A stretch of DNA of 64,000 bases from Erodium maritimum (Eukaryota > Streptophyta > Magnoliopsida > Geraniales > Geraniaceae): assembly GCA_963921825.1 (NCBI GenBank), contig OY997590.1, positions 43,045,039 through 43,109,038 of the forward strand, in the 5' to 3' direction. Positions 38,301-49,747 of this stretch are shown here, in pieces. The notes beneath the pieces were generated by a model. That model searched no databases. It saw only the letters and a program-made list of their open reading frames with translations, and was not told the DNA's origin. Each line of letters opens with the position of its first letter. The first letter of the stretch is position 1. Made by a program: the position numbers and the translations under genes.

Positions 38301-38633
38301 AAGATGACATTTTTCCCAATTAAGAATAAGGTTTGTTTCTTCACATCTAGTCAACACTTTATGCAGATTATTTTAAACAATCATCAAACGAAAAACCAAA
38401 CATAGAAAAATCATCCATAAATACTTCAAGGTAATCACCAATCATGTCATGAAAAATAGCAGTCATGCATCTTTGAAATGTAGCAGGTGCATTACATAAA
38501 CCAAACAACATTCTCCTATATGCAAATGTTCCATAAGGGCAAGTTAAAGATTTTTTCTCTTGATCCTCGGGAGTTATAGCTATTTGGTTATACCCACTAT
38601 ATCCGTCTAGAAAACAATAGTATTCATGACCAG
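38301..38633 (-). pseudogene. Athila-type RT core, truncated at the satellite junction
   Basis: The minus-strand frame starts at the junction (GHEYYCFLDGYSGYNQ). It continues with QEKKSLTCPYGTFAYRRM, then FGLCNAPATFQRCMTAIF, then VFMDDFSMFG. The catalytic box is FMDD. A one-base frameshift follows DDCLK near 38368 before the downstream frame. Everything N-terminal of the DGYSGY block is missing. Minus-strand frames that appear to extend to 38685 simply read on into satellite. This truncation marks the right edge of the element. Confidence 0.87.
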
Positions 38634-40075
38634 CCTCAAAACAACGGTTGTCCACCGATGATTCTCCATGAACACTAATCCACATTATCCCTTTCTATCC
38701 AACCTATCCTCCAAAACAAAACTTCCGACCCTCCTCCTCTCTGACCTCTTTCGCGAATCCACTACCACCCAGATGCACTAGTCTAACTTCAAAATGGAAC
38801 TACCTCAACCCAAGTCCCAAGCGTACTTACAAATTTAAAAAGTGTAAGGTTAGAGAACACGTTATTAGGTGTAAGATATCTAGACAAGTAATTTGTTTCA
38901 TTATAATTAAAAGGTCGCCTAGTCAAATATTGGTCGGTATGCCCGGAAAGAGGCCGACCGCGCAAAGCATGTCGAACGACGCGAGGAATCGGCCGGCCCA
39001 ACTCAAACAATTCTCGACCAACCGATCGACATTAAATATTGGTCGGCTCACCTCTAGTGTGTCTCGACCAACCTCAAAACAACGGTCGTCCACCGATGCT
39101 TCTCCATGACCACTACTCCACATTACCCTTTCCATCCAACCTATCATCCAAAACAAACCTTCCGGCCCTCCTCCATGACATCCTCCTCCTCTATGAACTC
39201 TTTCGCGAATCCACTACCACCCATATGCACTAGTCTAACTCCAAAATGGAACTACCTCATCCCAAGCGTACTTATAAATTTCAAAGGTGTAAGGGTAGAG
39301 AACACGTCATTAGGTATAAGATATCTAGACAAGTAATTTGTTTCATTAGAATTGAAAGGTCGCCTAACAAAATATTGGTTGGTCTGCCGGGAAAGAGGCC
39401 GACCGCGCCATAATGTGCCGCAAAACATGTCCACCAGCGTGAGGTATCGGCCAGCCCAGCTCAAACATGTCTCGACCAACCTACCGACATTAAATATTGG
39501 CCGGCCCACCTCTAGTGTGTCTCGACCAACCTCAACACAATTGTCGTCCACCGATGATTCTCCTTGAGCACTACTCCACATTACCCTTTCCATCCAACCT
39601 ATCATCCAAAACAAACCTTCCGACCCTCCTCCATGACATCCTCGTCCTCTATGAACTCTTTCATGAATCAACCTCATCCCAAGCGTACTTAGGTGTAAGA
39701 TACCCAGGCAAGTAATTTGTTTCATTAGAATTGAAAGGTCGCCTAATAATATATTGGTCGGTCTGCCAGGAAAGAGGCCGACCGTGCCATAATGTGCTGC
39801 AAAACATGTCGATTGACGCGAGGTATCGGCGGCCCAGCTCAAACGTGTCTCGACCAACCGGCTAGACAGACTGACCGACATTAAATATTGGTGGGCCCAC
39901 CTATAGTGTGTCTCGACCAACCTCAAAACAACGGTCGTCTAACGATGATTCTCCATTAACACTTATCCACATTATACTTTTCCATCCAACCTATCCTCCA
40001 AAACAAAACTTCCGACCCTCCTCCATGACATCCTCCTTCTCTATGAACTCTTTCGCAAATCCACTACCACCCATA
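38634..40075. repeat. Satellite continuation between retroelements (3 monomers)
   Basis: The ~477-bp satellite resumes in nearly the phase at which it stopped at 20663, with anchors CCACCGATG at about 38651, 39090 and 39547 and a fourth at about 39935. Monomers are diverged, like those of the array's right flank, with small deletions near 38730 and 39670. The array ends at 40075, exactly at an LTR terminus. Confidence 0.92.
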
Positions 40076-41320
40076 TGTTGGGTCTCCAGGTAGGGTTGGA
40101 GATGAACCAACTTGCAGCGGAAAATCAAGGAAAACCAAGAGACGATTAAAATCATGAAAAAACTAACAAACAGTGGATTCACAAGAGAAAATTTCCGCAC
40201 TATTTCTTACCAAAATAGAACACCGGTTAAAGAATGATTGGCTTGATTCTCCAAGACGCCTACGTATCCACATGGGAATCAAATCCACGTAGTTCTTCTC
40301 TTTGACGACTCAAGAACACAAAAATGGAGGTGAAAACTTGCCAAACCCGAAATTGCAGGGGATGGGGGAGAGAAGTTGTGTTTCCTATTCTTGTCTTGTG
40401 TTTGTTATGTTGAAAAAAGATGACTTAAATATAACAAAACCCATACTTGTCCAACTAAAGGCATGGGACAACCATGGTAACAAGTAAGGTGTAAATAGGA
40501 CAAAGTATGGCAAGACAAGATTGAGTTAGGTGGTGAATCACCAACACCTTAATCCTTGTCTTGCTTACTTAGTACTAATTAATCAAGACTTGATTAATTA
40601 GTTCTATGGGCCTTGGTTGCATGGGCCTTTCGTGGGCCTCTTGGAACATAGCCCGTGGCCATTTCCAATGAGGTCCCGTGATTCGCTCATAGCCTCCAAG
40701 CCTTCCATACCGGAAATGTCCAATATTATCCGACGCGATCAATCCCAAGACTCCAAGCCTTGTCTCGATCCGTAAAGTGCTATTCACTTACGGGCACAAG
40801 ACCCAAAACCCATTTTGGTCATGTCCCGAGACAACTCCCTTTTGACCATTCTCCATAAATGTGTCAATGAGTTTCATCCTCCGGTGTAACCCTTAGGTTT
40901 ATGCATGTCAATAGATAAACGTAAAATCTCATTTTACTTGATCCTATTTAAGTGGCAACTAACGAGACTTTAGTATTGCCTGACACTGCATAACGAATCG
41001 ACCCTGTCGATTCTAACCTTCCCGTTGTCCTGGCCGTTATGGAAGCCCTGTTACGGACAACGTTAGGCTTAGGTGAAACTCAGTTGTTGACTACATAGCG
41101 ATCACAAAGACTCCTTGGTCTAAGGATACATGACAAGCTAGGACAATGAATATGTTCATGACTTGATGTATGGCACATATTCATGTCGGGTTGTCCAATA
41201 TCATGTCCATCATGATATCTATGATCAGACTCCGGAATCCCATTCCAATGACTAACAGAACGTAAGCCATAAATATCCATCTTTCATACTAGTCGCTTCT
41301 AGTAAAGCTTTGTTGACTAG
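40076..41320 (-). mobile_element. Truncated, reversed copia LTR
   Basis: It starts TGTTGGGTCTCC at the satellite border, the reverse complement of the copia LTR end GGAGACCCAACA. It follows the LTR of the 28051 element backwards, including the 29-bp palindrome at 40574-40602. An internal deletion of roughly 275 bp occurs near 41018-41030. It ends at GTTGACTAG, so the first ~195 bp of the LTR are missing. There is no internal region. Chromovirus sequence follows directly. No target duplication can be tested. Confidence 0.9.
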
Positions 41321-43270
41321 CAACCCGCTCAACTCCTCAGGAAAGACCTCGGGAAACTGGCATACCACTCTCGGTAATTCCCGGCTCTACACAGCCGGTA
41401 CTTCCTCCTCTGCGGACAACGCCGACAGGAGGACCCCACTCTTGCTCCCCAGCACACACGTCACCTTCGTACCGCCCACTGTCACTGTCACTCGTCGTCT
41501 GTAGCAGTCGATGTTGGCTCGGTACCTCGACAGCCAATCCATACCCAAGATCACATCAAAGGTAGTCATCCCCAACACGAGAAGATCACCAGGACAAGGA
41601 CAGTCTGCGACTCTAATCTCGCAGGCTCACATACTCTAGTCAACGATGCACCACCCCAACTGGGGTGACCAGGCATAGGGGTGGACTCAACGGCTCTAAG
41701 CTCAAGCCCAACCTCTCAGCACAACCCGACGAAATAAAAGAGTGTGACGCCCCGATATCAAACAAGAATAAAGCCCATAAATGATACAATAAACACGTAC
41801 CCTGGATGGTATCACGGTACGTGCTAGGTCCCGGGGCTCTGGAGTCGGTGATTGCATATACTCTCCCCTGCGAGGCCTGCTGCCTCTGACCCTGCACACT
41901 GGCTGCTGGATACCTGTGACTCTGCTGCTGTCTCGGAATCGGTGCGCTCGTGGACGGCCGTGACGGCCTCGGCTGCTGACTCTGTCGAGGGCAACCCCTG
42001 GGCGACTGTACTGTCCGCGACTGCTGCGGTCGCTGTGCTGAAGTCTCTCCCAACTGCTCGCGGCACCATGCCATAGTGTGTCCCATCCGGCCGCACCGGA
42101 AACAGCTGGCCTCGTCGGCTCTCGACCCCGAGCTCTGGCCTGTCCGGCTGGTCGATGGTGGTGCCGTGTGCCCAATTCTCGCTCTGCACCCTCGCTGCAA
42201 GTGACCTGTCTCCCCGCAGAGATAACATGTCGGTCCCCGCTCTGAGACGGCTGGCCCTACCGATGCTACTGACCCCTGTTGTCTCGATCCACTCTGATGA
42301 GGCGGTGTTCGGAAGGATCCCGCGGTCCTCTGTCTCCGCGAGTCTCGTGAGTCTAACGGCCCTGCCCAACTGATCGGCCGAGGTCGGACCTCACGGCCCC
42401 TGGCTGCATCCCGGGCGCCCTGCTCCACTGTAGCCGCAGTGTCCACGAGGTCGGTATACTTCCGTATCCTCAAGGCGAGAACCTGGTTCCGGATGCCCAG
42501 CCTCAGTCCGTCTTGGAACCGCAGGCAACGGTTCGTCTCGCTCGTCACCATCTCAGGCGCGAATCTGGCCAAGGCTGTGAACCTGGCCTCGTACTCTGCC
42601 ACCGTCATCCCTCCTTGCTCCAGGTCTAAGAACTGCCGATGTCGCTCCAGCCGAGCCGACTCGGAAAGTACTGCGTCATGAACACCTCCTGAAAGACGCT
42701 GTAGTCGTATCCGACCGTGTCCTTCACTCGCCCCCACCAGTGGTAGGCGCTGTCTCTCAGATGATGGGCCGCGAAGGACACTCTCCGACGGCCATCCTCG
42801 TCACCCGATGTGTCCAGGTCTCGTGTGACCTGCTCTATCCATCGCTCGGCTAGGTCGGGATTCGGCTCCCCGACAAAAACAGGTATCCCGAGCTTCAGGA
42901 AATCTAGTAGCGCTCGGGAGGTAAGATCCTCTGTCTGAGCGGCCCTCACCGGGACTGCGGCTGCCTCTGGTGCTGGCGAAGCCGACTCTCGGCTGGCGAT
43001 GACCGCCACCAAACTCTGAACGGTCCTGGTAAGCTCATCCAGGGCAGTCATCACTGGAGGGTCCGCGACTGGCGGAACACTGGGGGTGCCTGCAGATGGC
43101 CCCGCATCACTTCTCCCGTCTTCTCCGACGGGAGTGCCCTGTGCCTCCGCGTAGTCGGCGGGCTCGACGGTTGGCACCCTCCCTGGTGCCCCTGCCGACC
43201 GCCCCCGCCGGCCTCGCGTGGGTGCCTGACCCCGTGTTCCTGATGCTCGTCCGCGCCTTCCGCGAGCCAT
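41320..43270 (-). pseudogene. Chromovirus A gag-protease, copy 1
   Basis: The ATG at 43270 opens MARGRRGRASGTRG, a basic start, followed by a long Ala/Pro-rich stretch. A retrotransposon gag domain follows (WIEQVTRDLDTSG, YHWWGRVKDTVG) to about 42660, where a one-base deletion shifts the frame. In the new frame come FLDLEQGGMTVAEYEARF, two CCHC zinc knuckles (CYLCGETGHLQRGC, CFRCGRMGHTMAWC) and the protease core FLFDIGASHSFIS. The usual D-T-G is D-I-G here. The frame closes at 41640. Protease C-terminal sequence (VILGMDWLSRYRANIDCY) is in another frame to about 41387, where a TAG interrupts. The gene is cut by the copia LTR before RT. Confidence 0.88.
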
Positions 43271-43853
43271 AATCAGTATCCTCTGCACGGATACACGCAA
43301 ACGTTCAGTTTGCGAACTCAAATAAAGACGATAGTTCAAAAACACTAACGTTCACCCGGTCTAAGCTTACACTAGCGTGCTTATCACCTAAGCGCCACAC
43401 CGCTCAAGCTAAACATACTTTATATATAGTATTAGTATACGAGACCACACCGACATACACCACACAAGCGACGACAAACCAACCAGAGTCGAACCTTGCC
43501 CACCGGGCCAACCAAAATCAAACACACGCCCACAGGGCCAACAATTTTAAAACTTTCCCCTTTCATTTTAAAACTTCATTCCTTGACATCACGTAGTTAC
43601 AACCCGGTCCAGGCGTCCCCGAACTACGTTGTACCGACTTGACATCAACACCGTCACGTCCGACTATAGGAGCGCTCCTGAGTCGACCCGTGCCAGTTTA
43701 AAAACCGTTCACGCAACCACACACAAACAGTATGCCAGCAACAAAATACTGTAACATACGCACAACACAAAAAAGACTCAAGTCATGACGGGTCTACACT
43801 GACTCGACTCTCCCCCCCCTAAGTGACGGACAGTCCGAGGTTTGAAACTTCGA
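43271..43853 (-). other. Chromovirus A leader, copy 1
   Basis: About 580 bp lies between the primer-binding site and gag on the minus strand. It shares GGGGACGCCTG and GATGTCAAG blocks with the leader of element B near 55455-55495. No gene is supported. Confidence 0.6.
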
Positions 43854-43868
43854 GCTCTGATACCAAGC
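43854..43868 (-). other. Primer-binding site of chromovirus A, copy 1
   Basis: On the minus strand GCTTGGTATCAGAGC follows the LTR end GGGGCGTGACA. It contains the initiator tRNA-Met complement TGGTATCAGAGC. Confidence 0.9.
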
Positions 43869-44359
43869 TGTCACGCCCCAATTTCAGAGAACCGAACTCG
43901 GGACGCGAACATTTTAAAACATAAAAGCACTTGAACCTGTTTTGAATAAAAGCTTTGACATTTCCATTTACTTCTCAAAATAATAGTATTTACAATACAA
44001 AAACGTCCCAACAAGTGGACAGGGTACAATATCCGTCACTAGACTCAACAAAATAAAGACCAGACTCCGCTCCAAGCTCCACCAGCTTCAAGAGCTAACC
44101 TAGTCCGCCTAGTGGTCAGTACCTGTAGGAAAAGCAGCTAGGGGTGAGCGTTCGCTCACCTCCACGGATACCAGACTGACTATGGCATAATTAGTAGATA
44201 AAGCCAGTAACACCAACGCTAAAACCAACACCTAAACCAACACCAACTCAAGTACTCAACCTAACCACAACCCGTTACCTTCCACAACAAACTCAACCTC
44301 AAACTCACGAAGTAAGACAACACATCCAACAATGAACTTCCCCAAAGACAAGAACACGG

Positions 44360-44590
44360 ATCAGGCTAGCCGAAGAATGCTCAGAACCTGCCGAGCCTCG
44401 TACGCGGTCAGGCCAGCCGAAGAATGCTCGTAACCTGCCGGGACCCGGTCACGGATCAGGCTAGCCAAAGAATGCTCATAACCTCTCGGGATCCGGACAC
44501 GGAACAGGCTAGCCGAAGAATGCTCAGAACCTGCCGAGGCTCGAGTTTGGTCAGGCCAGCCAAAGAATGCTCGCAACCTGCCAAAATCCA
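44360..44590. repeat. 48-bp minisatellite in LTR A
   Basis: Five units starting (T/A)CAGGC(T/C)AGCC(G/A)AAGAATG occur at about 44361, 44408, 44456, 44503 and 44551, a 47-48-bp period. The same array sits in the other LTR at about 61472-61700. Confidence 0.88.
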
Positions 44591-44749
44591 CACCACTCCC
44601 AGACACACAGTCGGATCGGGCAACACACGACCACAAACACAAGCAAGTTCAACAGACAAGCACTCAGGGCCACTCAAGACACCTCAACAGTCAAGACTCG
44701 GGTTCAACATCCCCACGGGCCATCATGGCCTCCCAAGACACAACCACAA

Positions 44750-45275
44750 ATACACGGGCTCTCATGGCCACCCAACACCAAATTAATTAACACGGCTCTC
44801 AAGGCCACCCAAGACACCACACTTAAAATACGGGCTCTCAAGGCCACCCAAGACACCACACTTAAAATATGGGCTCTCAAGGCCACCCAACTCAACAGTA
44901 AATAATACGGGCTCTCAAGGCCACCCAAGACACCACACTTAAAATATGGGCTCTCAAGGCCACCCAACTCAACAGTAAATAATACGGGCTCTCAAGGCCA
45001 CCCAACTCAACAGTAAATAATACGGGCTCTCAAGGCCACCCAACTCAACAGTAAATAATACGGGCTCTCAAGGCCACCCAACTCAACAGTAAATAATACG
45101 GGCTCTCAAGGCCACCCAACTCAACAGTAAATAATACGAGCTCTCAAGGCCACCCAACCCAACAGTAAATAATACGGGCTCTCAAGGCCACCCAACTCAA
45201 CAGTAAATAATACGGGCTCTCAAGGCCACCCAACTCAACAGTAAATAATACGGGCTCTCAAGGCCACCCAAACTA
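44750..45275. repeat. 38-bp minisatellite in LTR A
   Basis: Around 14 units contain GGGCTCTCAAGGCCACCCAA. Most have a 38-bp period and end CTCAACAGTAAATAATAC; a few 39-40-bp variants end GACACCACACTTAAAAT. The counterpart at 61860-62305 has about 12 units, so copy number differs between the LTRs. The reverse complement contains GGCCATGAGAGCCCG-like units also seen in the leader of element B. Confidence 0.93.
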
Positions 45276-46157
45276 AACAATTAAAAACGCACAACAACCT
45301 CCGGCATACTCGATGCCTCCAACAGTCCTAAGATCACTAGTTTCACAAATAACCTCCGGGCATGGTCATATGCCTCCAGTAATTCAATTATCGCTAAGTT
45401 CTCTGTTCCTACGACACTACTAAGCTTCACATGCCTTTCTCTTAAACGCTACAATCCCGTATCATGCTTTTCTAATATTTAAATAATTCTACTCAACCCA
45501 CGACACCCCGGTGTCACATGCAATTCTACTATTAACTTTCCCTAATCAGGGCCGAGATCCGGCTACTTTTCCCTACCTCGTAGGTAAATCCAAAAGCGCT
45601 CCAACAACACCCGAAGTACACCCACTCACTCGCCGAGCTTCCCTTTGCCTCGGTCCGTAGCACGATCTAAAAGAACACAAAATCAAAGTACTTATAAACT
45701 AGTACGAATAAACCGAAAATTAATAAACTTAACGCCCAAACGTAACCCCGACAATGCCGATCACTCCCAAACTTCCCCATTACTCGATATTGCCGATGAA
45801 GGACCCGTAAGGGCCAGATTCGCCCGACATGGCGAATCTGCCCGGTTTTGGTTAATTGCCTTCCGGGGCTCCAAAAGCCCCCGTTTTCGTTTCTACGGTC
45901 TTAGAATATTTCAAGGAACCCAACGCACTTGACGGAATTGAATTCCGACTTCTAAGTCAATTAATTAATGTTTAAAGTTTCCCAAAACCCGTTAATTACA
46001 ACTTCTCCAAATTAATTCCAAATTTCGATTCGATTAGGAATAAGTGGTACGGGGGACGTTTTAAACCACCCGAACATTAAAACCCGAGCAACCGAGCACG
46101 TGGGCCCCACCCCAACCACTTGGCAGAGACCCTAGGGTTTGAGGGGGGGCTCGGCCA

Positions 46158-46199
46158 CCATGTGGTGGCTGCTGCCAGCTCCGGCCAGCCACCACATGG
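46158..46199. repeat. Hairpin-forming inverted repeat in LTR A
   Basis: Arms CCATGTGGTGGCTG (46158-46171) and CAGCCACCACATGG (46186-46199) are exact inverted repeats with a 14-bp spacer. The same arms are present in the other LTR at about 63192-63233. Function is unknown. Confidence 0.88.
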
Positions 46200-47081
46200 C
46201 CGGCCGTCCACCACCCACGGTGTCCAGAGCTCCTCCCGAGCCTCCGGTCACCGGAAAACGTGCCCTTACACCCCCAAACACCTCTAAAACGTCCCCAGCA
46301 CCTCCCAAACTCTACACAACCTTAAGCCTTAGTTTATACTCAAACCCTAGCCTTCAAGAAAATAATCGAAACGAGAATCGGGTTAGTGCTTACTCGAGAG
46401 GAAGACGAGGGGAAGAGATTTGCTCCTTGCTTTGAATCGATCCAAGGGTTGAAAATCAAACCCTAACTCCACTTCCTTTCTTCTCTCTTCTTCTCCTTCT
46501 TCTTCTCTCTCTAAAACCTCTCTTCTTCTTTCTAAATTTTAAAACAACTAACACTACCTCCCAAAACCCTCTCCCCTTTACCCTATGTTCGGCCAACCCT
46601 CTCATCCACCCATTTTCCCCCCAAAACTAACACCACCAAGTAGTTGACATGTGTCAAGGTGGGTCCCACACCTTTTGGAAAATATCTAGTTGATATTTTC
46701 CAATCAGTTTCGCGAAAATCGGACGTTTCGGGCCCCGAACGGGCACTTTTTCCAAGAAATTACGAAACTTGACGGGCTACAAGGAAACGGCTCAACTAAG
46801 ACCGCTGCGACGACGGTTAAGCGTTTCGGATCCCAAACGGTCCTCGAATGGACCAAAACGTCACCCGGTTGACTTTTCCAACGAAAAGTCAACATTTCCC
46901 AAATTGATCAAGAAGTTGCCCCGAGTCCTCTGGAACTCATTTTGGTCGATAACGGGGTCAACTTAAGTCCGGTATGACCCTCGGGGTCAATTTAGGTTAA
47001 GTTAAGTGTCTGTCTCAAAAAAATTTAAAATTTTCTGTTTTTCGCAGGTTTGACTGACGTTGACCAGAAGTGGTTATTACA

Positions 47082-47096
47082 GTCTACCCCCCTTAA
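47082..47096 (-). other. Polypurine tract of chromovirus A
   Basis: On the minus strand TTAAGGGGGGTAGAC directly precedes the LTR start TGTAATAACC. Element B has the almost identical tract TAAGGGGGGTAGAT, which supports both boundaries. Confidence 0.9.
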
Positions 47097-49080
47097 AGGA
47101 ATTTCGTCCGCGAAATTTAAAACAGACGTACCTCGGGAGTCGAACAGGCCGGGATACTTCGCGTGAACCTCGTCCTCGCGTTCCCACGTCGACTCAGCCC
47201 CGTGATGCTTCCACTGCACTGGGACCAATCGTATAATCTTGCCTCCCCGCAGAATCTGCTGTCGTGTGTCCATGATCCGAACCGGCTGCTCCTCATAGGA
47301 GACATCATCAGCCACCTCGATATCAGTCCACTCGATGACGTGGGAGGGGTCTGCGTTGTACTGCCGCAACTGGGATACGTGGAAGACGTTATGTACTCTC
47401 CCAAGCTGCGGTGGCAACGCCAGACGATAAGCCACGGCTCCCACTCTGTCTAAGATCTTGAACGGGCCTATGTACCTCGGAGCCAACTTTCCCCCGCTGC
47501 GCCTGAACCGCACCAGCCCCTTCCTCGGGCTCACCTTCAGGAACACGTGATCCCCGACCGCAAACTCAAGAGGTCGACGTCGCCTGTTTGCATAACTCTT
47601 CTGCCGGCTCTACGCGGTCCTCAACCGATCGCGGATCAATGCGACCTTCTCCGTCGTCTCTCTGACAAGATCTGGCCCCAGCAGACTCTTGTCCCCCACC
47701 TCTGCCCAGCATACTGGTGACCGACACGGCCTACCATACAACGCTTCGAACGGTGCCATCCCGATACTGGCCTGGAAGCTGTTGTTGTAGGCGAACTCGG
47801 CCAATGGCAGGTGGGTCTCCCAAGATCCCCTGAAATCCAGCACACATGCTCGCAGCATGTCCTCCAAGATCTGAATGGTACGCTCAGACTGACCGTTTGT
47901 CTGAGGATGATGTGCTGTGCTGAGTAGGACCTCTGTCCCCAGTGCCTTCTGCAGACTCGGCCAGAACCTGGACGTGAAGCGGGGATCCCTATATCGACAC
48001 CGGGACTCCGTGGAGGCGCACTATCTCCTGGATATACAGACTGCTCAACTTGTCGACCGGGTTTGTCATCCTCATAGCCAGAAAGTGGGCCGACTTGGTC
48101 AGTCGGTCAACCACCACCCACACGGCGTCGTTTCCCCTTGGTGATCTCGGTAGTCCACACACGAAGTCCATCGTAATGTGTTCCCATTTCCACTGAGCAA
48201 TCGGTAGTGGCTGTAGCAATCCCGCGGGACGCTGATGCTCTGCCTTCACCTGTTGGCAGACAAGGCATCTCGACACAAACTCTGCGACTGCTCTCCTCAT
48301 GCCGCGCCACCAGTAGTGTCGTCTGAGGTCACGGTACATCTTGGTGCCCCCCGGATGCACTGTGAGACGCGAATGGTGTGCCTCTCGTAACACGGCGTCT
48401 CTACAGTTAACCGGTACGAACAGCCCCCCGCGGTACCGTAGTCCCCAATCAGTACTGTCCTGCCAGCCCACCACCTCCTCACCCCTGACGACTCTCTCGC
48501 GGATCTCTAATGCTTCGACGTCCTCCGTCTGCGCCTCCAACACTTGGGCAAGCAGTGAGGGCTGAGCCACTAGTGAGCACATGGCAACACCGCCAGTAAC
48601 CTCCTCTAGCTCAAGCCCGAATGTGCTCAGCTCCCCCATCATGCCCCACTCTCGGACATATATGCTGGCGAGGCTCGGAGCCGACTTCCTACTCAAGGCG
48701 TCGGCGACAACGTTCGCCTTGCCTGGGTGGTAGTGTAGCTCGAAGTCGTACTCCTCGAGTAGTTCCATCCACCGTCGCTGACGCATGTTCAGGTCTCGCT
48801 GGGAAAATATGTACTTGAGGCTCTTGTGATCCGAGAACACCTGAAACCCCCTCGCCGTACAGATAATATCGCCAGCTCTTTAGCGCAAACACGACTGCTG
48901 CTAGCTCCAAGTCGTGGGTAGGATAGTTGCGCTCGTGTATCTTCAACTGCCTAGAGCCATAAGCCACAACTCTGCCCGACTGCATCAGCACGCAACCCAG
49001 TCCCTCTCCGGACGCATCACAGTAAACATCATAGCCAATCCCTCGCTCGGGCACCACTAACACTGGAGCTGTAGTCAGTC
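47097..49080 (-). pseudogene. Chromovirus A RNase H, integrase and chromodomain
   Basis: Minus-strand pieces run in order. RNase H (from [16 protein letters not shown] through [16 protein letters not shown]) is frameshifted near 48841 and resumes [17 protein letters not shown] and [17 protein letters not shown]. The integrase zinc region has HHSRLTVHPGG and CLVCQQVK. The core has [11 protein letters not shown] and [13 protein letters not shown], then is broken at GVPVSI; the deletion removes the second catalytic aspartate motif (SDRDPRF in relatives). It then continues with [20 protein letters not shown] replaces a CAG at about 47610. The C-terminal [19 protein letters not shown] leads to a chromodomain-like tail (VPVQWKHHGAESTWERED). 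The last frame runs past the usual stop into the LTR to 47025. Confidence 0.88.
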
Positions 49081-49223
49081 GAGTTGGTCGAACTGAAGCG
49101 ACAACTCGAGGAACTGCAATAGAAGGGGTTCATCCGCCCGAGCGTATCTCCGTGGGGAGCGCCCGCCCTTTCGTGAAGAAGAAGGGTGGAGCCTTGAGAA
49201 TGTGCATCGACTACAGGAAGCTG
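49081..49223 (+). repeat. Left copy of the 143-bp terminal repeat of element B
   Basis: It begins GAGTTGGTCGAACTGAAG and ends ACTACAGGAAGCTG. It is identical to 58121-58263. It encodes the RT N-terminus with an in-frame TAG (ELQ-stop-KGF) at 49120-49122. The junction to element A has a few bases of microhomology (TCG). Confidence 0.93.
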
Positions 49224-49697
49224 AACCGGGTGACAGTGAAGAACCGCTACCCGATGCCTAGGATTGATGATTTATTCGACCAGCTGAGGGGAGCAAAGTA
49301 CTTCTCGAAGATCGATCTTCGATCTGGGTACTACCAGCTGAGAGTCCGGGCTGAGGACGTGGAGAAGACAGCGTTCCGTACTCGTTATGGACATTTCGAA
49401 TTTCTGGTGATGCCGTTCGGTCTGACGAACGCGTCGGCCGCCTTTATGGACCTGATGAATGGCATCTTCAGACCTTATCTAGACCGGTTCGTGGTAGTCT
49501 TCGTCGATGACATCTTGATCTACTCGCCCAGTGAGGAGGCGCATGCGGAGCATCTGCGTACCGTTTTGACACTCTTACGCACTCACCAGTTGTACGGCAA
49601 TCTGGAGAAGTGCGAATTTTGGCTCACAGAGGTGAAGTTCCTCGGGCACGTGGTATCTCGGGAGGGCATCTTAGTCGACCCAGCCAAGGTTGAGGCA

Positions 49698-49747
49698 GTG
49701 TCGAAGTGGGCGAGACCCAGCAGTGTCGAAGTGGGCGAGACCCAGCA
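49698..49747 (+). repeat. 25-bp tandem duplication in RT of element B
   Basis: GTGTCGAAGTGGGCGAGAC plus CCAGCA occurs twice back to back, at 49698 and 49723. As 25 is not a multiple of three, it shifts the pol frame. It appears to be a recent replication-slippage lesion because the two units are identical. Confidence 0.93.

Larger units (their letters stand above)
20664..38633 (-). mobile_element. 5'-truncated Athila-type Ty3/gypsy retrotransposon with nested insertions
   Basis: Read on the minus strand the parts run: partial RT, RNase H, integrase, env-like ORF, polypurine tract, 3' LTR. The left edge is an exact LTR terminus abutting satellite. The right edge cuts the element inside RT at GACCAG, six bases that fit both the element and the satellite monomer. 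The 5' LTR, primer-binding site, gag, protease and most of RT are gone. Removing the copia element (28051-36509) and the solo LTR (23254-25008) leaves about 7.75 kb. The lineage call rests on the RT and integrase style and on an ATHILA ORF-1-like frame between integrase and LTR. No target duplication can be tested because the right end is lost. Confidence 0.85.
43869..47081 (-). repeat. Complete LTR of chromovirus A (shared by two units)
   Basis: 3213 bp. On the minus strand it begins TGTAATAACCACTTC after the polypurine tract and ends GGGGCGTGACA before the primer-binding site. It holds a 48-bp minisatellite (44360-44590), a 38-bp minisatellite (44750-45275), a hairpin (46158-46199) and a short inverted repeat GGTGAGCG/CGCTCACC at about 44155-44172. 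The matching LTR at 60980-63654 is about 99% identical by eye, apart from minisatellite copy number. Proline- and leucine-rich open frames inside are unsupported. Confidence 0.92.

Noticed and set aside
44750-45275. CRISPR-like regular repeats
   Set aside because: The 38-bp units are contiguous tandem copies without unique spacers, lie in a retrotransposon LTR and occur in a plant nuclear context.
44361-45303. Proline/threonine-rich open frames in LTR A (about 44424-44905 and the matching region of the other LTR)
   Set aside because: They are confined to the minisatellites, occur on both strands, and shift with repeat number between the two LTRs.
46139-46435. Possible small gene starting MRGGSATMWWLLPAP in LTR A
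   Set aside because: It spans the hairpin, is repeated in the other LTR, and changes residues freely between the two copies. No support for a host gene.
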